A stretch of 64,000 bases of DNA from CAZOWW01 sp964583765 (GCA_964583765.1 CAZOWW010000005.1:1-64000), one strand, 5' to 3'. Positions 8,330 through 17,398 are shown, counted from the stretch's first letter. Notes: generated by a model not told the origin, from the letters alone. Numbers and translations: made by a program.

Positions 8330-8403
8330 TGGCCAGAGGCGGGGTCGAACCGCCGACCTTCCGATTTTCAGTCGGACGCTCGTACCAACTGAGCTATCTG
8401 GCC
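8330..8403 (-). tRNA. tRNA-Phe (GAA)
   Basis: A 74-base cloverleaf on the minus strand. The acceptor arms are GGCCAGA and TCTGGCC with discriminator A, the D stem is GCTC/GAGC, the anticodon loop is CTGAAAA (anticodon GAA), and the T loop is TTCGACC. CCA is not encoded. It is the last gene of a three-tRNA cluster. Its 3' end faces the integrase remnant, the usual geometry for an integration target. Confidence 0.97.
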
Positions 8404-8445
8404 GCGCGATCGAAAGAGGCTCATGAGCGACCTCTTCGACCGTGG

Positions 8446-8519
8446 CGACCCCGACGGGACTTGAACCCGCGACCTCCGCCTTGACAGGGCGGCGCGCTAA
8501 CCAACTGCGCTACGGGGCC
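8446..8519 (-). tRNA. tRNA-Asp (GTC)
   Basis: A 74-base cloverleaf on the minus strand with acceptor GGCCCCG pairing CGGGGTC (one G-U pair), discriminator G, anticodon loop CTGTCAA (GTC), and T loop TTCAAGT. The sequence right after the discriminator happens to read CCA. It is the middle gene of the Glu-Asp-Phe cluster, 43 bases from tRNA-Phe. Confidence 0.97.
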
Positions 8520-8581
8520 TTGAACTGCAAGGCCTTGACACTGCTCAGCACAGACTAGTGCATGTCCGTGCTCTGGTTCCG

Positions 8582-8654
8582 TGCCCCCAACGGGATTCGA
8601 ACCCGCGCTGCCGCCTTGAAAGGGCGGAGTCCTAGGCCGCTAGACGATGGGGAC
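8582..8654 (-). tRNA. tRNA-Glu (TTC)
   Basis: A 73-base cloverleaf on the minus strand with acceptor GTCCCCA pairing TGGGGGC, discriminator A, anticodon loop CTTTCAA (TTC), and T loop TTCGAAT. It is the first gene of the cluster, 45 bases downstream of the promoter at 8699-8728. Confidence 0.97.
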
Positions 8655-8698
8655 GAGGGACGTCCCGGGACGTCCGGGGTCCTGCTGAGGACTCCGTC

Positions 8699-8728
8699 AG
8701 CATAGGGGGTCCCCCCGGGGATCGCCAA
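8699..8728 (-). promoter_or_regulatory. Promoter of the tRNA-Glu-Asp-Phe cluster
   Basis: On the minus strand, TTGGCG (8728-8723) and TATGCT (8704-8699) are separated by 18 bases, close to the housekeeping sigma -35/-10 consensus. The predicted start falls near 8692, about 38 bases before tRNA-Glu. Confidence 0.6.
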
Positions 8729-8990
8729 AGTGAGTATCCCGTCCGGAGCGGCAGGGCGGGGCCCTGCCGAGCGGTGACCTGCCCTCCTGCTGGGCCACGG
8801 GACGCCGTCCCCTCGGGTCACGGATGTGCCTCCGGCCGGGCGGCTGGGTGCCGTCCCCTCGAGGGTTTCGGTGCTCCTCCCGCCGGGGGTGGAGGTGCCG
8901 TCGGTCGGGGCAGTCGCTCTCTGCCAGTCCGTCGTGGGCCTGCGGTCCCACCGCAGTCGGGATGCGCGTCACAATGCCTCGGTGGTCGAG

Positions 8991-9332
8991 ATGTCCCGGG
9001 AGGACTTCGAGGACGCCGTCGCGGACGCGCTGGACGGTGTCCCGGTCGAGTTCGCCCGGAGCATGACCAACGTGGTCGTGCTGGTCGAGGACGAGCCGCC
9101 GGATGGCGAGGAGCTGTTCGGCCTCTACGAGGGCACGCCGCTCACCGAGCGGGACGGCTGGTGGGCCGCCGGGTCACTACCCGACCGGATCACGATTTTC
9201 CGGGGGCCGACCCTGCGCGCGTGCGCCACCCGGGACGAGGTCGTGGAGGAGGTCCGAGTGACCGTCGTCCATGAGATCGCCCACCACTTCGGCATCGATG
9301 ACGACCGCCTGCACGAGTTGGGCTGGGGCTGA
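8991..9332 (+). CDS. Metallopeptidase-family protein (minimal zincin, DUF1025)
   Basis: A 113-residue single-domain protein. The zinc site VVHEIAHHFGIDDDRLHELGW (HExxH near residue 92, further ligand in the following GID...H segment) ends the protein, as in the short actinobacterial proteins once called DUF1025. These are cytosolic, have a compact zincin fold, and have no established substrate. The start at ATG 8991 begins MSREDFEDAVADALD, the usual family opening; the frame is open further upstream but that part is not protein-like. No clear ribosome site is visible. It lies between the tRNA cluster and a repeat-rich spacer. Confidence 0.8.
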   Translation: MSREDFEDAVADALDGVPVEFARSMTNVVVLVEDEPPDGEELFGLYEGTPLTERDGWWAAGSLPDRITIFRGPTLRACATRDEVVEEVRVTVVHEIAHHFGIDDDRLHELGWG

Positions 9333-9738
9333 GCCCCGAGTACTTATCAGGGCTGCGTCTCCAGTACGGGGTGGGGCTGAGCCCCGAGAACTGGGTGGGT
9401 TGAGCCCGCGAGTGCTCGCCTGCACGGCCACCTCCGTCCTCGTCTCTCATGCCGTCCCCGTCCTCGTCGCTTCGTCCGTCCCCGTCCCTTCGTCCGTCGT
9501 TGCCCCCTGTCCGTCTCCGTCCCTGTTCTCGCCCCTTGTCCGTTCTCGTCCCTGGTCCTCGGCTCTCCCTCGGTTCTCGTCCCTCTTCCCTGGTCCGGTG
9601 CCGCGATCGGGGGATCCGGCGCCTCGATTGGCGGAAGTTGCTCTGCGTCGACGTGAAGTGAGCAGGTTGTGGGCGTGATTGGTCATATGCTCCGGACACG
9701 GGGCCAGTTCCCGCCCAGGGTTGTCAGGATCGGAGATC
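9333..9738. repeat. Pyrimidine-rich low-complexity spacer
   Basis: Two copies of GGGGCTGAGCCCCGAG, each a short hairpin, lie just after the metallopeptidase stop (about 9325-9340 and 9372-9387) and may end its transcript. From about 9424 to 9600 the plus strand is an irregular array of CGTCC, CGTCCC and TTCGTCC units with hardly any purines. No gene is supported here. Such strand asymmetry favours unusual DNA structure and slippage. Confidence 0.6.
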
Positions 9739-12213
9739 ATGGTCAAGGTCACCGAGGTCGTGACGTGCATGGACGCCTACGAGGCGTGGCTCGACCGTGC
9801 CGTCCCGACCACTGTCGATGGGCGCGCCGAGAAACACCGGCTCATGGCGGAGAGTCCGTTCGCCTTTCTCCGGGCGTCCTACCCACGATGGCTCACCCTC
9901 GTGGCGGATCTGCCCGCCCCGCCGCGCGGCCCGGTCGTGGCTGCGGTGGGCGACCTGCATGTGGACAACTTCGGCACGTGGCGTGACCTCGAGGGCCGGC
10001 TGGTCTGGGGGGTCAACGATCTCGACGAGGCCGACCATCTTCCGGCCTCCTCGGATCTGCTGCGCCTGGCCACGAGCGCGGTGCTCGCCCAGCGGCACGG
10101 TGCCCTGCACCTGTCCGAGTCCACGGTCATCGATCTGCTCTTCGAGGGCTACTCGGCTTCCCTCGACACCGGTGGCTTGCCCGCCGTCCTCGACCGGCCC
10201 GATGCCGGGCCGCTGAGCCGGCTGGAGTTCGGGCACGATCCGGATCGCTGGTGGAACCACCTGCTCTCCGCTCCCACGGTCGTGGACCCGCCCCCGCGTG
10301 CGGTGGCCCTGCTCCGCCAGTCCCTTCCGTCCGGTGCGCGCCTCCCGGTGCTGCGTCGGCGGGTGGCAGGCATGGGCAGCAGGGACCGTCTGCGTCTCGT
10401 CGCGGTGGTCGACCTGGCGGGTGCACCGCTCGCGCGGGAGGCCAAGGCGGCCGCACCCCCGGCGACCTGGTGGCTCCACGAGCCACGTCGAGGACTGCGG
10501 GTCGGTGACCTGCCCACGCGCCTGGCCTCGACGATCCGGCACTCCGCCGACCCCGGGGTGCTCATCCGTGGCCGGTGGATCGTCCGCCGGCTGGCCCCGT
10601 GGTGCGACCGTGTCGAACTGACCTCCCTGCGGCATGAGCGCGAGGCCGAGGACCTGATCCGGGCCATGGGCGCCGAGACCGCGAACGTGCACCTCGCGAG
10701 CGCACCGGCGGCGGAGCTGGCCGTGATCGTGGGGGAGCGCAGCCGTCGGTGGTTGCACGGCGCGGTGGAATCCGCCGCCGAGGCCACCGTGGACGACTGG
10801 CGCGCATGGGCTCGCCACCTCGCGACCCGCAAGGACAAGGACCCGTCCGGGACGGACGCCGCCGACACCCCTGCTGGCTCCGGCCCGAAGGCGGGGCGTT
10901 CCCGCGGCACCGGGACCCGAGGACGGCGCGGTGCGTCGTCCACAGCCACCCCGCAGGCCCTGCCGACCTCAGTGGCTTCGGCTGCTTCCGCCCCAGCTGC
11001 TGTTCCGTCCGGTGACGTGGAATCCGCGCCCGGGAATCCGGCCGGTTCGGCGGAGGCAGCTGCCGGAGCGGGCACTGCCCGACCAGCCGCCGTCCAGGGC
11101 CGGACGGCTCCACCTGGCGCCGGCGCTCGCAGGCGGAACGGTGCCCGGTCCGCCCACCCCGTCCCGCCCGAGGCCCCTGCCCGGGACGGCGACCTACCGG
11201 ACGGCGATCTACCGACTGAAGATCTGCGGGACGGCGACCTGCCGGCCGATGGTCTGCCCGACGATGCCACCGGCGCGACGGGGGCCGCGCTCCCCACCCC
11301 AGGGCAGAGGAGTCCGTCGAAGCGCACGTCCCACTTGCAGACGCTCTCCGATGCAGGGGCCCTCATCGGCCAGGGGGAGTCCCGTTCGTCCCGTCCAGGT
11401 CCGTCCGCATCGGCCGGCACGGGTACCGGTGTCGGTGTCAGGACACGTGCTGGCGCCGGTAGCGAAGACGGTGCTGGCGCCGGTAGCGACGACGGTGCAG
11501 GTAGCGGTGCGGGTGCCGGGATGGGTGACGATCCTCGTCGGGGTGCCGGTGGCCATGCCCGTAGAAGTACCCGTAGAAGTACTGGTGCGGGTCGTGCGGC
11601 GTCGTCCGAGCGATCGATGAACGACTCTGGCGCGCCCGCAGTCCGTTCCGAGGGTTCTGTGGCCTCCCCCGAGAAGCCCGCAGCGCTCCTCGGGGAATCT
11701 GCGGCCGGCTCCGAGCAAGGGAGCCGCTCCGTGGCGGGAACGTCGTCGGAGCGGGCAGCCGGCGCATCCCAGGACCCTCGCGCACGGCGTCCCAGGCTGG
11801 CCCGGTTGCGGGCGGCGGCTCACCGTCGGCGGCGACTGGCCGCGAAGACCGGTCGGGAGCGCACCGGTCCTGGCCCTGACAGGACCACCAGTACGTCAAC
11901 CGATACCGAGGCGGGTGCGCCCGACCACCCCTCACCGGGGAACACCACGCTCCCGGGGAACCCCGTGCGACCGAGGGACCCCGCGCTCCCGGAGAACACC
12001 ACGCTCCCACTGGGCTCGGAGACCTCGGTGTCATCCCTGGCCACAGTGTCTCCCTTACCCCCGGCGTCTTCCGAGATCCTCACGATTCCCGAGCACCGGG
12101 AGCCCCTGACCGTGCAGTTACCGCCCGCACCGAAGCCCGTGGGGGAGGGCTCGCGTCTCCCGATCGATCCGGAGTCCCGCGTGCCGGTGGCAGGTTCCCC
12201 CGAGGAGCGGTGA
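9739..12213 (+). CDS. DUF2252 protein with long low-complexity tail
   Basis: An 824-residue protein. Residues 1-370 form a DUF2252 domain, a predicted kinase-like fold of unknown substrate: GDLHVDNFGTWRD near residue 75, GVNDLDEADHLPASSDLLRLA near residue 94, and the final DDWRAWARHLATRKDKD. The start at ATG 9739 has GGAG five bases upstream. Residues from about 375 to the end, more than half the protein, are an Ala/Gly/Ser/Pro/Thr-rich tail with small repeats (GDLPDGDLPTEDLRDGDLP, GAGAGS-type runs, RSTRRST). DUF2252 proteins normally end soon after the domain. The tail may be a real disordered extension or expanded repeat DNA that stays open by chance; the codon bias does not settle it. Confidence 0.75.
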   Translation: MVKVTEVVTCMDAYEAWLDRAVPTTVDGRAEKHRLMAESPFAFLRASYPRWLTLVADLPAPPRGPVVAAVGDLHVDNFGTWRDLEGRLVWGVNDLDEADHLPASSDLLRLATSAVLAQRHGALHLSESTVIDLLFEGYSASLDTGGLPAVLDRPDAGPLSRLEFGHDPDRWWNHLLSAPTVVDPPPRAVALLRQSLPSGARLPVLRRRVAGMGSRDRLRLVAVVDLAGAPLAREAKAAAPPATWWLHEPRRGLRVGDLPTRLASTIRHSADPGVLIRGRWIVRRLAPWCDRVELTSLRHEREAEDLIRAMGAETANVHLASAPAAELAVIVGERSRRWLHGAVESAAEATVDDWRAWARHLATRKDKDPSGTDAADTPAGSGPKAGRSRGTGTRGRRGASSTATPQALPTSVASAASAPAAVPSGDVESAPGNPAGSAEAAAGAGTARPAAVQGRTAPPGAGARRRNGARSAHPVPPEAPARDGDLPDGDLPTEDLRDGDLPADGLPDDATGATGAALPTPGQRSPSKRTSHLQTLSDAGALIGQGESRSSRPGPSASAGTGTGVGVRTRAGAGSEDGAGAGSDDGAGSGAGAGMGDDPRRGAGGHARRSTRRSTGAGRAASSERSMNDSGAPAVRSEGSVASPEKPAALLGESAAGSEQGSRSVAGTSSERAAGASQDPRARRPRLARLRAAAHRRRRLAAKTGRERTGPGPDRTTSTSTDTEAGAPDHPSPGNTTLPGNPVRPRDPALPENTTLPLGSETSVSSLATVSPLPPASSEILTIPEHREPLTVQLPPAPKPVGEGSRLPIDPESRVPVAGSPEER

Positions 12214-12483
12214 GCACGCGGGAGGATGCAGGGGAGATCTCCGAGGATGACGACGACGTGGGGGCCGGACGGCGAGCAGCGCCCCGAGGGACCACGTGGA
12301 CGTACGACGCCGGTCGGCGAACGACGGCCCGATGACCAGGCCAGCGAGCAACAGCTCGGGTGACCCGGGCGGCGAGCAGCGCGTCCCGCGGGACCGGGTC
12401 GACGAGCGACACCGGACGGTGAGAAGCGTCCCCGGAGGTCTCGATGAACGTGACCGGGAGACCGCAATGATGGGGAGTCCTCG

Positions 12484-13680
12484 ATGAACCTGACCACGCT
12501 TGCGCTGATCGTGGGCGCGGGTCTGCTGGGGCCTGTGTTGGCCGCCGTCCCCAGGATCCGCACGCCCCTCGTCGTCGGCGAGATCTTGGCCGGGGTGCTG
12601 ATCGGGCGCAGCGGGTTCGACTGGGTGCCGACCGACGATCCCACCCTGAAGCTCCTGTCGGAGATCGGCTTCGCCCTGCTCATGCTGATCGTGGGGACGC
12701 ACCTGCCGATCCGCCAAGCCGCTCTGCGACCTGCCCTGCGACGGGCGTCGGGCGCGGCGTTCCTCGGGTGCGGGCTGGCCATCGGCGGCGGGTACCTGCT
12801 CGCTCCGTTGTGCGGGCTGCACCGGCCGTTGGTCCTCGCGGTGTTGCTGGCCACGAGTTCCGCGGCGGTGGCCCTGCCCGTGCTGCAGTCCCTGCCCCGG
12901 ATCGACGACGCCGTGCTGGTGGCCACCGCCTGGATCGCCATCGCCGACGTCGCGACCGTCGTGGCGATCCCGCTCGTGATCCGTCAGGGAAGCCTGGCCT
13001 CCGTGGTGCTGGGGATCGTGCTCGTGGTGGTCTCGGCCGCGGGCATCTACCTGGTGGCGCGTGTGATGCACGGGAGGCGGTTCACCCGGGCCCTGCGCGA
13101 GCAGTCCTGGCGGGCGCACTGGGCCCTGGACCTCCGGCTGTCCCTGGTCGCGCTCTTCCTGCTCGCCGCCCTCGCGACCCGCCAGCACACCAGCGTGCTG
13201 ATCTCCGGCTTCGCCGCCGGTGTGGTGCTCGCGCTGCTCGGGGAACCGCGACGCCTCGGGGAACAGTTGATCGGGGTCGGCGAGGGTTTCCTCGTCCCGC
13301 TCTTCTTCGTGTCGCTGGGAGCCAAGCTCGACCTGTCCGCGCTCGTGCGGGACCCGGGCAACCTGCGCCTGGCCGGCCTGCTCGTGGTCGGCGCGACCGC
13401 GGTGCACGTCGGGGCCGGCGCGCTGCTGCGTCTGCCGCTCGGCACCGGGTTGCTCGCGACGGCGCAGCTCGGTGTTCCCTCGGCGATCGCGACCCTCGGG
13501 CTGGCCACCGGCACCCTCACCCCCGGCCAGGCCGCGGCCGTTCTGGCCGCCGCCCTGCTCAGCCTGTTGGTGTGCGCCTCGGGATCACTCCTGCTCGGTC
13601 CGTCCGCCCCCATCGGCGACCGCATCGCGGTGAACGGCGGCCGTGATCGTGGTCGGGCGCCGGTGCCGACGCCTCGATGA
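12484..13680 (+). CDS. Cation:proton antiporter (CPA2/KefB type)
   Basis: A 398-residue membrane protein with about 12 predicted helices, led by GGGGAG seven bases before the ATG. The N-terminal half has the family pattern TPLVVGEILAGVLIGRSGF and LSEIGFALLMLIVGTHLP, and the centre has LATSSAAVALPVLQ and a discontinuous-helix-like TAWIAIADVATVVAIP with the conserved aspartate. No RCK/TrkA-N regulatory domain is attached, so it is a short, ungated version. It should exchange Na+ or K+ for protons at the cytoplasmic membrane. It follows the DUF2252 gene by 270 bases that contain imperfect direct repeats around CGAGCAGCG. Confidence 0.85.
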   Translation: MNLTTLALIVGAGLLGPVLAAVPRIRTPLVVGEILAGVLIGRSGFDWVPTDDPTLKLLSEIGFALLMLIVGTHLPIRQAALRPALRRASGAAFLGCGLAIGGGYLLAPLCGLHRPLVLAVLLATSSAAVALPVLQSLPRIDDAVLVATAWIAIADVATVVAIPLVIRQGSLASVVLGIVLVVVSAAGIYLVARVMHGRRFTRALREQSWRAHWALDLRLSLVALFLLAALATRQHTSVLISGFAAGVVLALLGEPRRLGEQLIGVGEGFLVPLFFVSLGAKLDLSALVRDPGNLRLAGLLVVGATAVHVGAGALLRLPLGTGLLATAQLGVPSAIATLGLATGTLTPGQAAAVLAAALLSLLVCASGSLLLGPSAPIGDRIAVNGGRDRGRAPVPTPR

Positions 13681-13846
13681 ACGCTGGTCGTGCTCGGGCC
13701 ACGGCCTCGTGGCGAACGCTGGTCTCGGTCCACCGACGACTCGCGGTGAACAGGGAACGGCGTCCCGCGAACGACAACCGTCCCCACACGACCGGTTCAG
13801 CCTGCCGGGGACCAACGGCCTGAACCCGCCGATCGACGCCGGTGCG

Positions 13847-14488
13847 ATGCTCCAGGACATGGTCGTTGACGAGTGCTTCACAGGTCCGGTGGACGGCGAG
13901 GCGGGGGCTGCCGGCGCACAAGCGGCCGGAGTGCTGGACGGGGAGCTGCTCGACGGCGCCGGGGACCACGGCACCGGGGACAGCAGTGCCAGGGACGACG
14001 TCCTTCGAGGCGACAGCGTCCAGGCCGAGGACGCCAGGGGCAATGGCGCCGGGGACGAGACGCCCGCGACGGTGGAGGAACTCGGTCCGGACCAGTGCTG
14101 GCAGCTCCTGGCCGGAGCCGAGGTTGGCCGGTTGGCCGTGGCCGCCGCCGGCGAGGTGGACATCTTCCCGATGAACTTCGTGGTGGACGAGCGCACCCTG
14201 GTCTTCCGCACCGCTGAGGGCACCAAGCTCGTCGAGGTGGTCATCTCCGGGCGGGTGGCCTTCGAGGCCGACGGGTACCACCCCGAGCAGGGCGAGGCCT
14301 GGAGCGTCGTCGCCAAGGGGTACGCGGAGCTCCTGGAACGGTCCGACGACGTCTTCCGGGCGCAGTCCCTCCCGCTCTTCCCCTGGAGCGCTGCGCCCAA
14401 GGAACGCTTCTTCCGACTGGTGGTCACCTCGCTCACCGGCCGCCGGTTCCTGGTGGCGCGGGGCGCTCGTCGTCCGTCCGTTCTCTGA
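13847..14488 (+). CDS. Pyridoxamine 5'-phosphate oxidase-like flavin-binding protein
   Basis: The C-terminal 135 residues, from VEELGPDQCWQLLAG, form a split-barrel FMN/F420-type domain: GRLAVAAAGEVDIFPMNFV, TLVFRTAEGTKL and the strand-rich end with FFRLVVTSLTGRRF. Members bind FMN, F420 or haem and often act as small-molecule reductases or general stress proteins. The 75 residues before it are a low-complexity Gly/Asp/Ala linker (DGELLDGAGDHGTGDS...). The start is uncertain: ATG 13847 and ATG 13859 are both in frame and neither has a convincing ribosome site. The 3' end overlaps the convergent DUF2690 pseudogene by about 55 bases. Confidence 0.65.
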   Translation: MLQDMVVDECFTGPVDGEAGAAGAQAAGVLDGELLDGAGDHGTGDSSARDDVLRGDSVQAEDARGNGAGDETPATVEELGPDQCWQLLAGAEVGRLAVAAAGEVDIFPMNFVVDERTLVFRTAEGTKLVEVVISGRVAFEADGYHPEQGEAWSVVAKGYAELLERSDDVFRAQSLPLFPWSAAPKERFFRLVVTSLTGRRFLVARGARRPSVL

Positions 14489-14833
14489 TCCCGGACGTCG
14501 ACCCGCTGCCCCTGGCCATGAGCGAGTTGTCGTGGCGCGGGCCCTCGCCGCGCTTCCGGTTCTCGGCGACCACGCGGACCCAGGCGGTGCCGCAGGTGAG
14601 CGAGTAGCGCCGGGAGACCGATCCCAGGACCTCGCCGGTCGTCTCCTGCTTGATGAGCCTGTAGCCGCCACTGGGCTGATGACGTCCTCGTCGCAGCCGC
14701 TCACGTGGGGATCGGTGCCGTCCCAGGTGTGGGCGGAGGAGTCGGCCGCCGTCGCCGTCACCGCGGCGAGGGCCAGGACAACGGGCGCCCCGCACCGGGC
14801 GATGAAGGCCGCCACGGAGTCGCTCAGAGCCAC
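14433..14833 (-). pseudogene. Secreted DUF2690-type protein with a frameshift
   Basis: Read on the minus strand from GTG 14833, the sequence encodes an N-terminal hydrophobic export segment (APVVLALAAVTATAA), then AHTWDGTDPHVSGCDEDVI. Around 14672-14685 the frame must change by one base to continue as GGYRLIKQETTGEVLGSVSR and YSLTCGTAWVRVVAENR. Together these make the DUF2690 pattern (C-x-G-x-DP...GC..D, then S..C.T.WARV), typical of short secreted actinobacterial proteins. Neither frame alone is a sensible protein. The break is either a real mutation or a sequencing error of one base. The predicted end overlaps the flavin-binding protein gene on the other strand. Confidence 0.65.
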
Positions 14834-15080
14834 CCCCCGGTCACCCGATCGGGACGCCGCCGACGGATGGTCGGCCGTGGCCACCCACCGCGGGGATCCG
14901 TGACGAGCCGTGCCGCCGGGAGCCGATGCGGCGTACCGGGAGGTTTCGCCTCGGGCCGACCCGGCACGCCCGGACACCGCGGAAGGGCTTTCCGGGAACT
15001 TCTCGGGCGTCCCCCCGAAACCCGATACGGTGATCTGACGGGGGGCGGTTCCAGTCGGTGGAACCGGTGGGAGCCGGGGT

Positions 15081-16851
15081 ATGTCGATCTCTGTGATGCT
15101 CGGTGCGGCGTCGGCGGTGGGAGCCGTGGGTTACGGCTGGCTCGCCGGCTACGTCTGGCGCCGTCGGGCTGCTGCGGGCGGCGTGCCGTTGACGCTGTTC
15201 CTGCTGGCCGTGGGCGTCTGGACGACCTGCTACGGGCTGGAACTGGGCACCGGCTCCGTGTCGACGGCGCGGGTCTGGTCGGGACTGAAGTACCTGGGCA
15301 TCGTGGCCATGGCCCCCGCGTTGTGGGCCTTCGTGGTGCGGTTCACCGGACGTCGTGGGCCGCTGTCCCGGCGGTCCCTCGCGCTGCTGTCGATCGAGCC
15401 GGTTGCGGTGCTGGCGACCCTGGCCGTCCCGGGTGCCACGGACCTCGTGCACATGTACGGCGCCCCGCCGCGCCGGGCGTGGGGTGGTGCGCCCCTGCCG
15501 GAGGCGGGACCTCTGTTCTGGCCCAACGCCGTCTACCTCTACGTGCTGCTGGTCGCCGCGGTGATGCTCCTGAGCGTACGGCTGGCCAGGATCGCTCAGC
15601 CGTACCGCCGGCAGGCCGTGTTCGTGATGATCGGAGCTTCGCTGCCGCTCGTCGGCAACGTCCTCTACAACACGGAGGTCATGCCCCTGGACGGGGTGGA
15701 CCCGACCCCGTTCCTCTTCACCTGCGGGGCCGTGATCCTGGTCTGGGGCTTCTTCCGGCTGCGCCTGTTCGACCTCGTGCCGGTGGCGCGGGCGGTGGTC
15801 GTGGACCGGATGGCCGACCCGGTGCTGGTGCTCGACGCCTACGGGCGGGTCGTGGACGCGAATCCCGCTGCGGCCGGCATGCTCGGCACCGCCCGCGCCG
15901 ACCTGGTCGCCCGGCAGATCGCCGATCTCGTGCCCGGCGTCGTCCCGGTCCTGGGCGATCTCTCGGCCCTGCAGCCCTCGCGTACGGAGCTGACCCTGCG
16001 GCCCCGGGAGGGGCACGGGGAGATCGACCTCGAACTCACCGCGTCGAGCGTGGTCGACCAACTCGGCCGCACCACCGCCACGGTGCTCGTGCTGCGCGAC
16101 GTGAGCCTGGCCAAGCGGACCGAGCGGCGGCTGCGCCAGCTCCTCGACGAGCAGACCTACATGGCCGAGGTGCTCCGTCAGAGTCTGAGGCCGGCGGTGC
16201 TCCCGGTCGTTCCCGGCGCCCGCCTGGCCGCCCGGTCGATGCCCGCCGGTCACACGGACGCGGTCAGCGGCGACTTCTACGACGTGCACGCGGCCACCGA
16301 CGGCCGCTGGGCCTTCGTGCTCGGCGACGTCTCCGGCAAGGGTGTGCACGCGGCGGTCGTCACCTCCACCGCGCGGTACACCCTGCGCACCCTCAGCGCT
16401 CAGGGATGGGCCCCGGGGCAGGCCCTGACCCAGCTCAACCGGGCGCTGCAGTCCCCGGACAACCTCGAACGGTTCTGCACCGTCGTCTACGGCCAGGCCC
16501 AGGCCCGCACGGACGGGCTGGACATCGTGCTCGCGCTCGGCGGGCATCCGCACCCGCTGCGCCGCCGCCGGGACGGCACCGTGGAGACGGTCGGGACGAG
16601 CGGGACGGCACTCGGGCTGCTGCCGGAGATCGCGGTGCGGGACGCCAAGGTTGTGCTGGAGCCCGGAGAGCTTCTCCTCACCTTCACGGACGGCGTGACC
16701 GAGGCGCGGCGTGGCGGGCGGCTGTTCGGTGAGGACCGGCTGGCGGAGGTGTTCGCCGGCTGCGGCGGCACACCGGACGAGGTCGCCGACCAGGTGATCG
16801 CGGAGGTCGGCCGGTACGCGGTCGACCATGACGACGTCGCCCTCTTGGTGG
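15081..16851 (+). CDS. 7TM-PAS-SpoIIE (PP2C) phosphatase receptor, truncated at gap
   Basis: Residues 1-230 contain about seven hydrophobic helices like the N-terminal 7TM region of some histidine kinases. A PAS-like domain follows (about 235-345, from DRMADPVLVLDAYGRVVDANPAA), then a short helical linker and a SpoIIE-type PP2C phosphatase (about 375-590). The phosphatase has DAVSGDFYDV, VLGDVSGKGVHAA and LLTFTDGVTEAR, which carry the metal-binding aspartates. It should dephosphorylate a Ser/Thr-phosphorylated protein, commonly an anti-sigma-factor antagonist, in response to a membrane or small-molecule signal. The 100-N gap begins at HDDVALLV, the last strand of the domain, so only a few residues are lost. 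Confidence 0.85.
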
Positions 16852-16951
16852 NNNNNNNNNNNNNNNNNNNNNNNNNNNNNNNNNNNNNNNNNNNNNNNNN
16901 NNNNNNNNNNNNNNNNNNNNNNNNNNNNNNNNNNNNNNNNNNNNNNNNNNN
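16852..16951. other. Assembly gap (100 N)
   Basis: One hundred N bases, a standard unknown-size scaffold gap. It falls between the end of the SpoIIE phosphatase gene and a 23-base tandem repeat array, so the missing sequence is probably more of the same array, which short reads cannot cross. Confidence 0.95.
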
Positions 16952-17066
16952 TCGGTGCTCTCTGACCCGGGTGGTCGGTGCTCTCTGACCCGGGTGGTCG
17001 GTGCTCTCTGACCCGGGTGGTCGGTGCTCCCCGACCCCGGCGGGCGCTGCTCTCTGACCCGGGGGA
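16952..17066. repeat. 23-bp tandem repeat array
   Basis: Three perfect copies of a 23-base unit (TCGGTGCTCTCTGACCCGGG followed by TGG) at 16952-16974, 16975-16997 and 16998-17020 are followed by two degraded copies to 17066. There are no spacers, so it is a minisatellite and not a CRISPR. It starts directly at the gap edge, and its full size is unknown. The following bases to about 17240 have no gene. Confidence 0.9.
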
Positions 17067-17305
17067 GGTGTCCTCAGGCCCGAGGGGCAGCGTTCCCAGC
17101 CCGGGAGAGCGCTCCCCGACGCCGGTTGTGGCGTCGTCCGGGGGAGCACCCTCCGCAATCAAGGTGCCGTGCGGGCGACTGTTCCTCGGTCCCCGGACTT
17201 CCGGCGTCTCTTCCCCCCGGGGTACTGCCCTCGACTCGCCCGACCGTGCCACTGGGTGAGGCAAAACTCACAGCTGGTGACTGAGTGCGCCCGAAATCGC
17301 TCTGT

Positions 17306-17389
17306 GCTGGCCTCCGGATTACGCTGCGTTCACGAACTGGTCAGAAAACCTCCCGCCAGCTCTTGCAATCACAGTGCTGTGTTCGCAAG
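17306..17389 (+). promoter_or_regulatory. Structured 5' leader that can sequester the ribosome site
   Basis: Just before the GTG at 17399 is a nested inverted repeat: CTTGC (17362-17366), AAT, CACAG (17370-17374), TG, CTGTG (17377-17381), TTC, GCAAG (17385-17389). The right arm includes most of the AAGG ribosome site (17387-17390). A further arm pair, GCTGGC (17306-17311) and GCCAGC (17355-17360), encloses a 43-base stretch. Base composition is less GC-rich than nearby. This looks like an RNA element or a DNA operator. I do not see the conserved blocks of the c-di-AMP (ydaO) riboswitch that precedes many actinobacterial cell-wall hydrolases. Confidence 0.45.
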
Positions 17390-17398
17390 GTTTGCTCC

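Noticed and set aside
9424..9600. Short proteins in the pyrimidine-rich spacer
   Set aside because: All frames give simple Arg/Asp/Gly or Ser/Pro/Val repeats, a by-product of the biased composition.
16952..17066. CRISPR-like array of 23-base repeats
   Set aside because: Copies are directly adjacent with no spacers, and no cas gene is present. It is a minisatellite.
17260..17398. c-di-AMP (ydaO) riboswitch
   Set aside because: The position fits but the conserved blocks of that class are not visible. It is kept as an unassigned structured leader.
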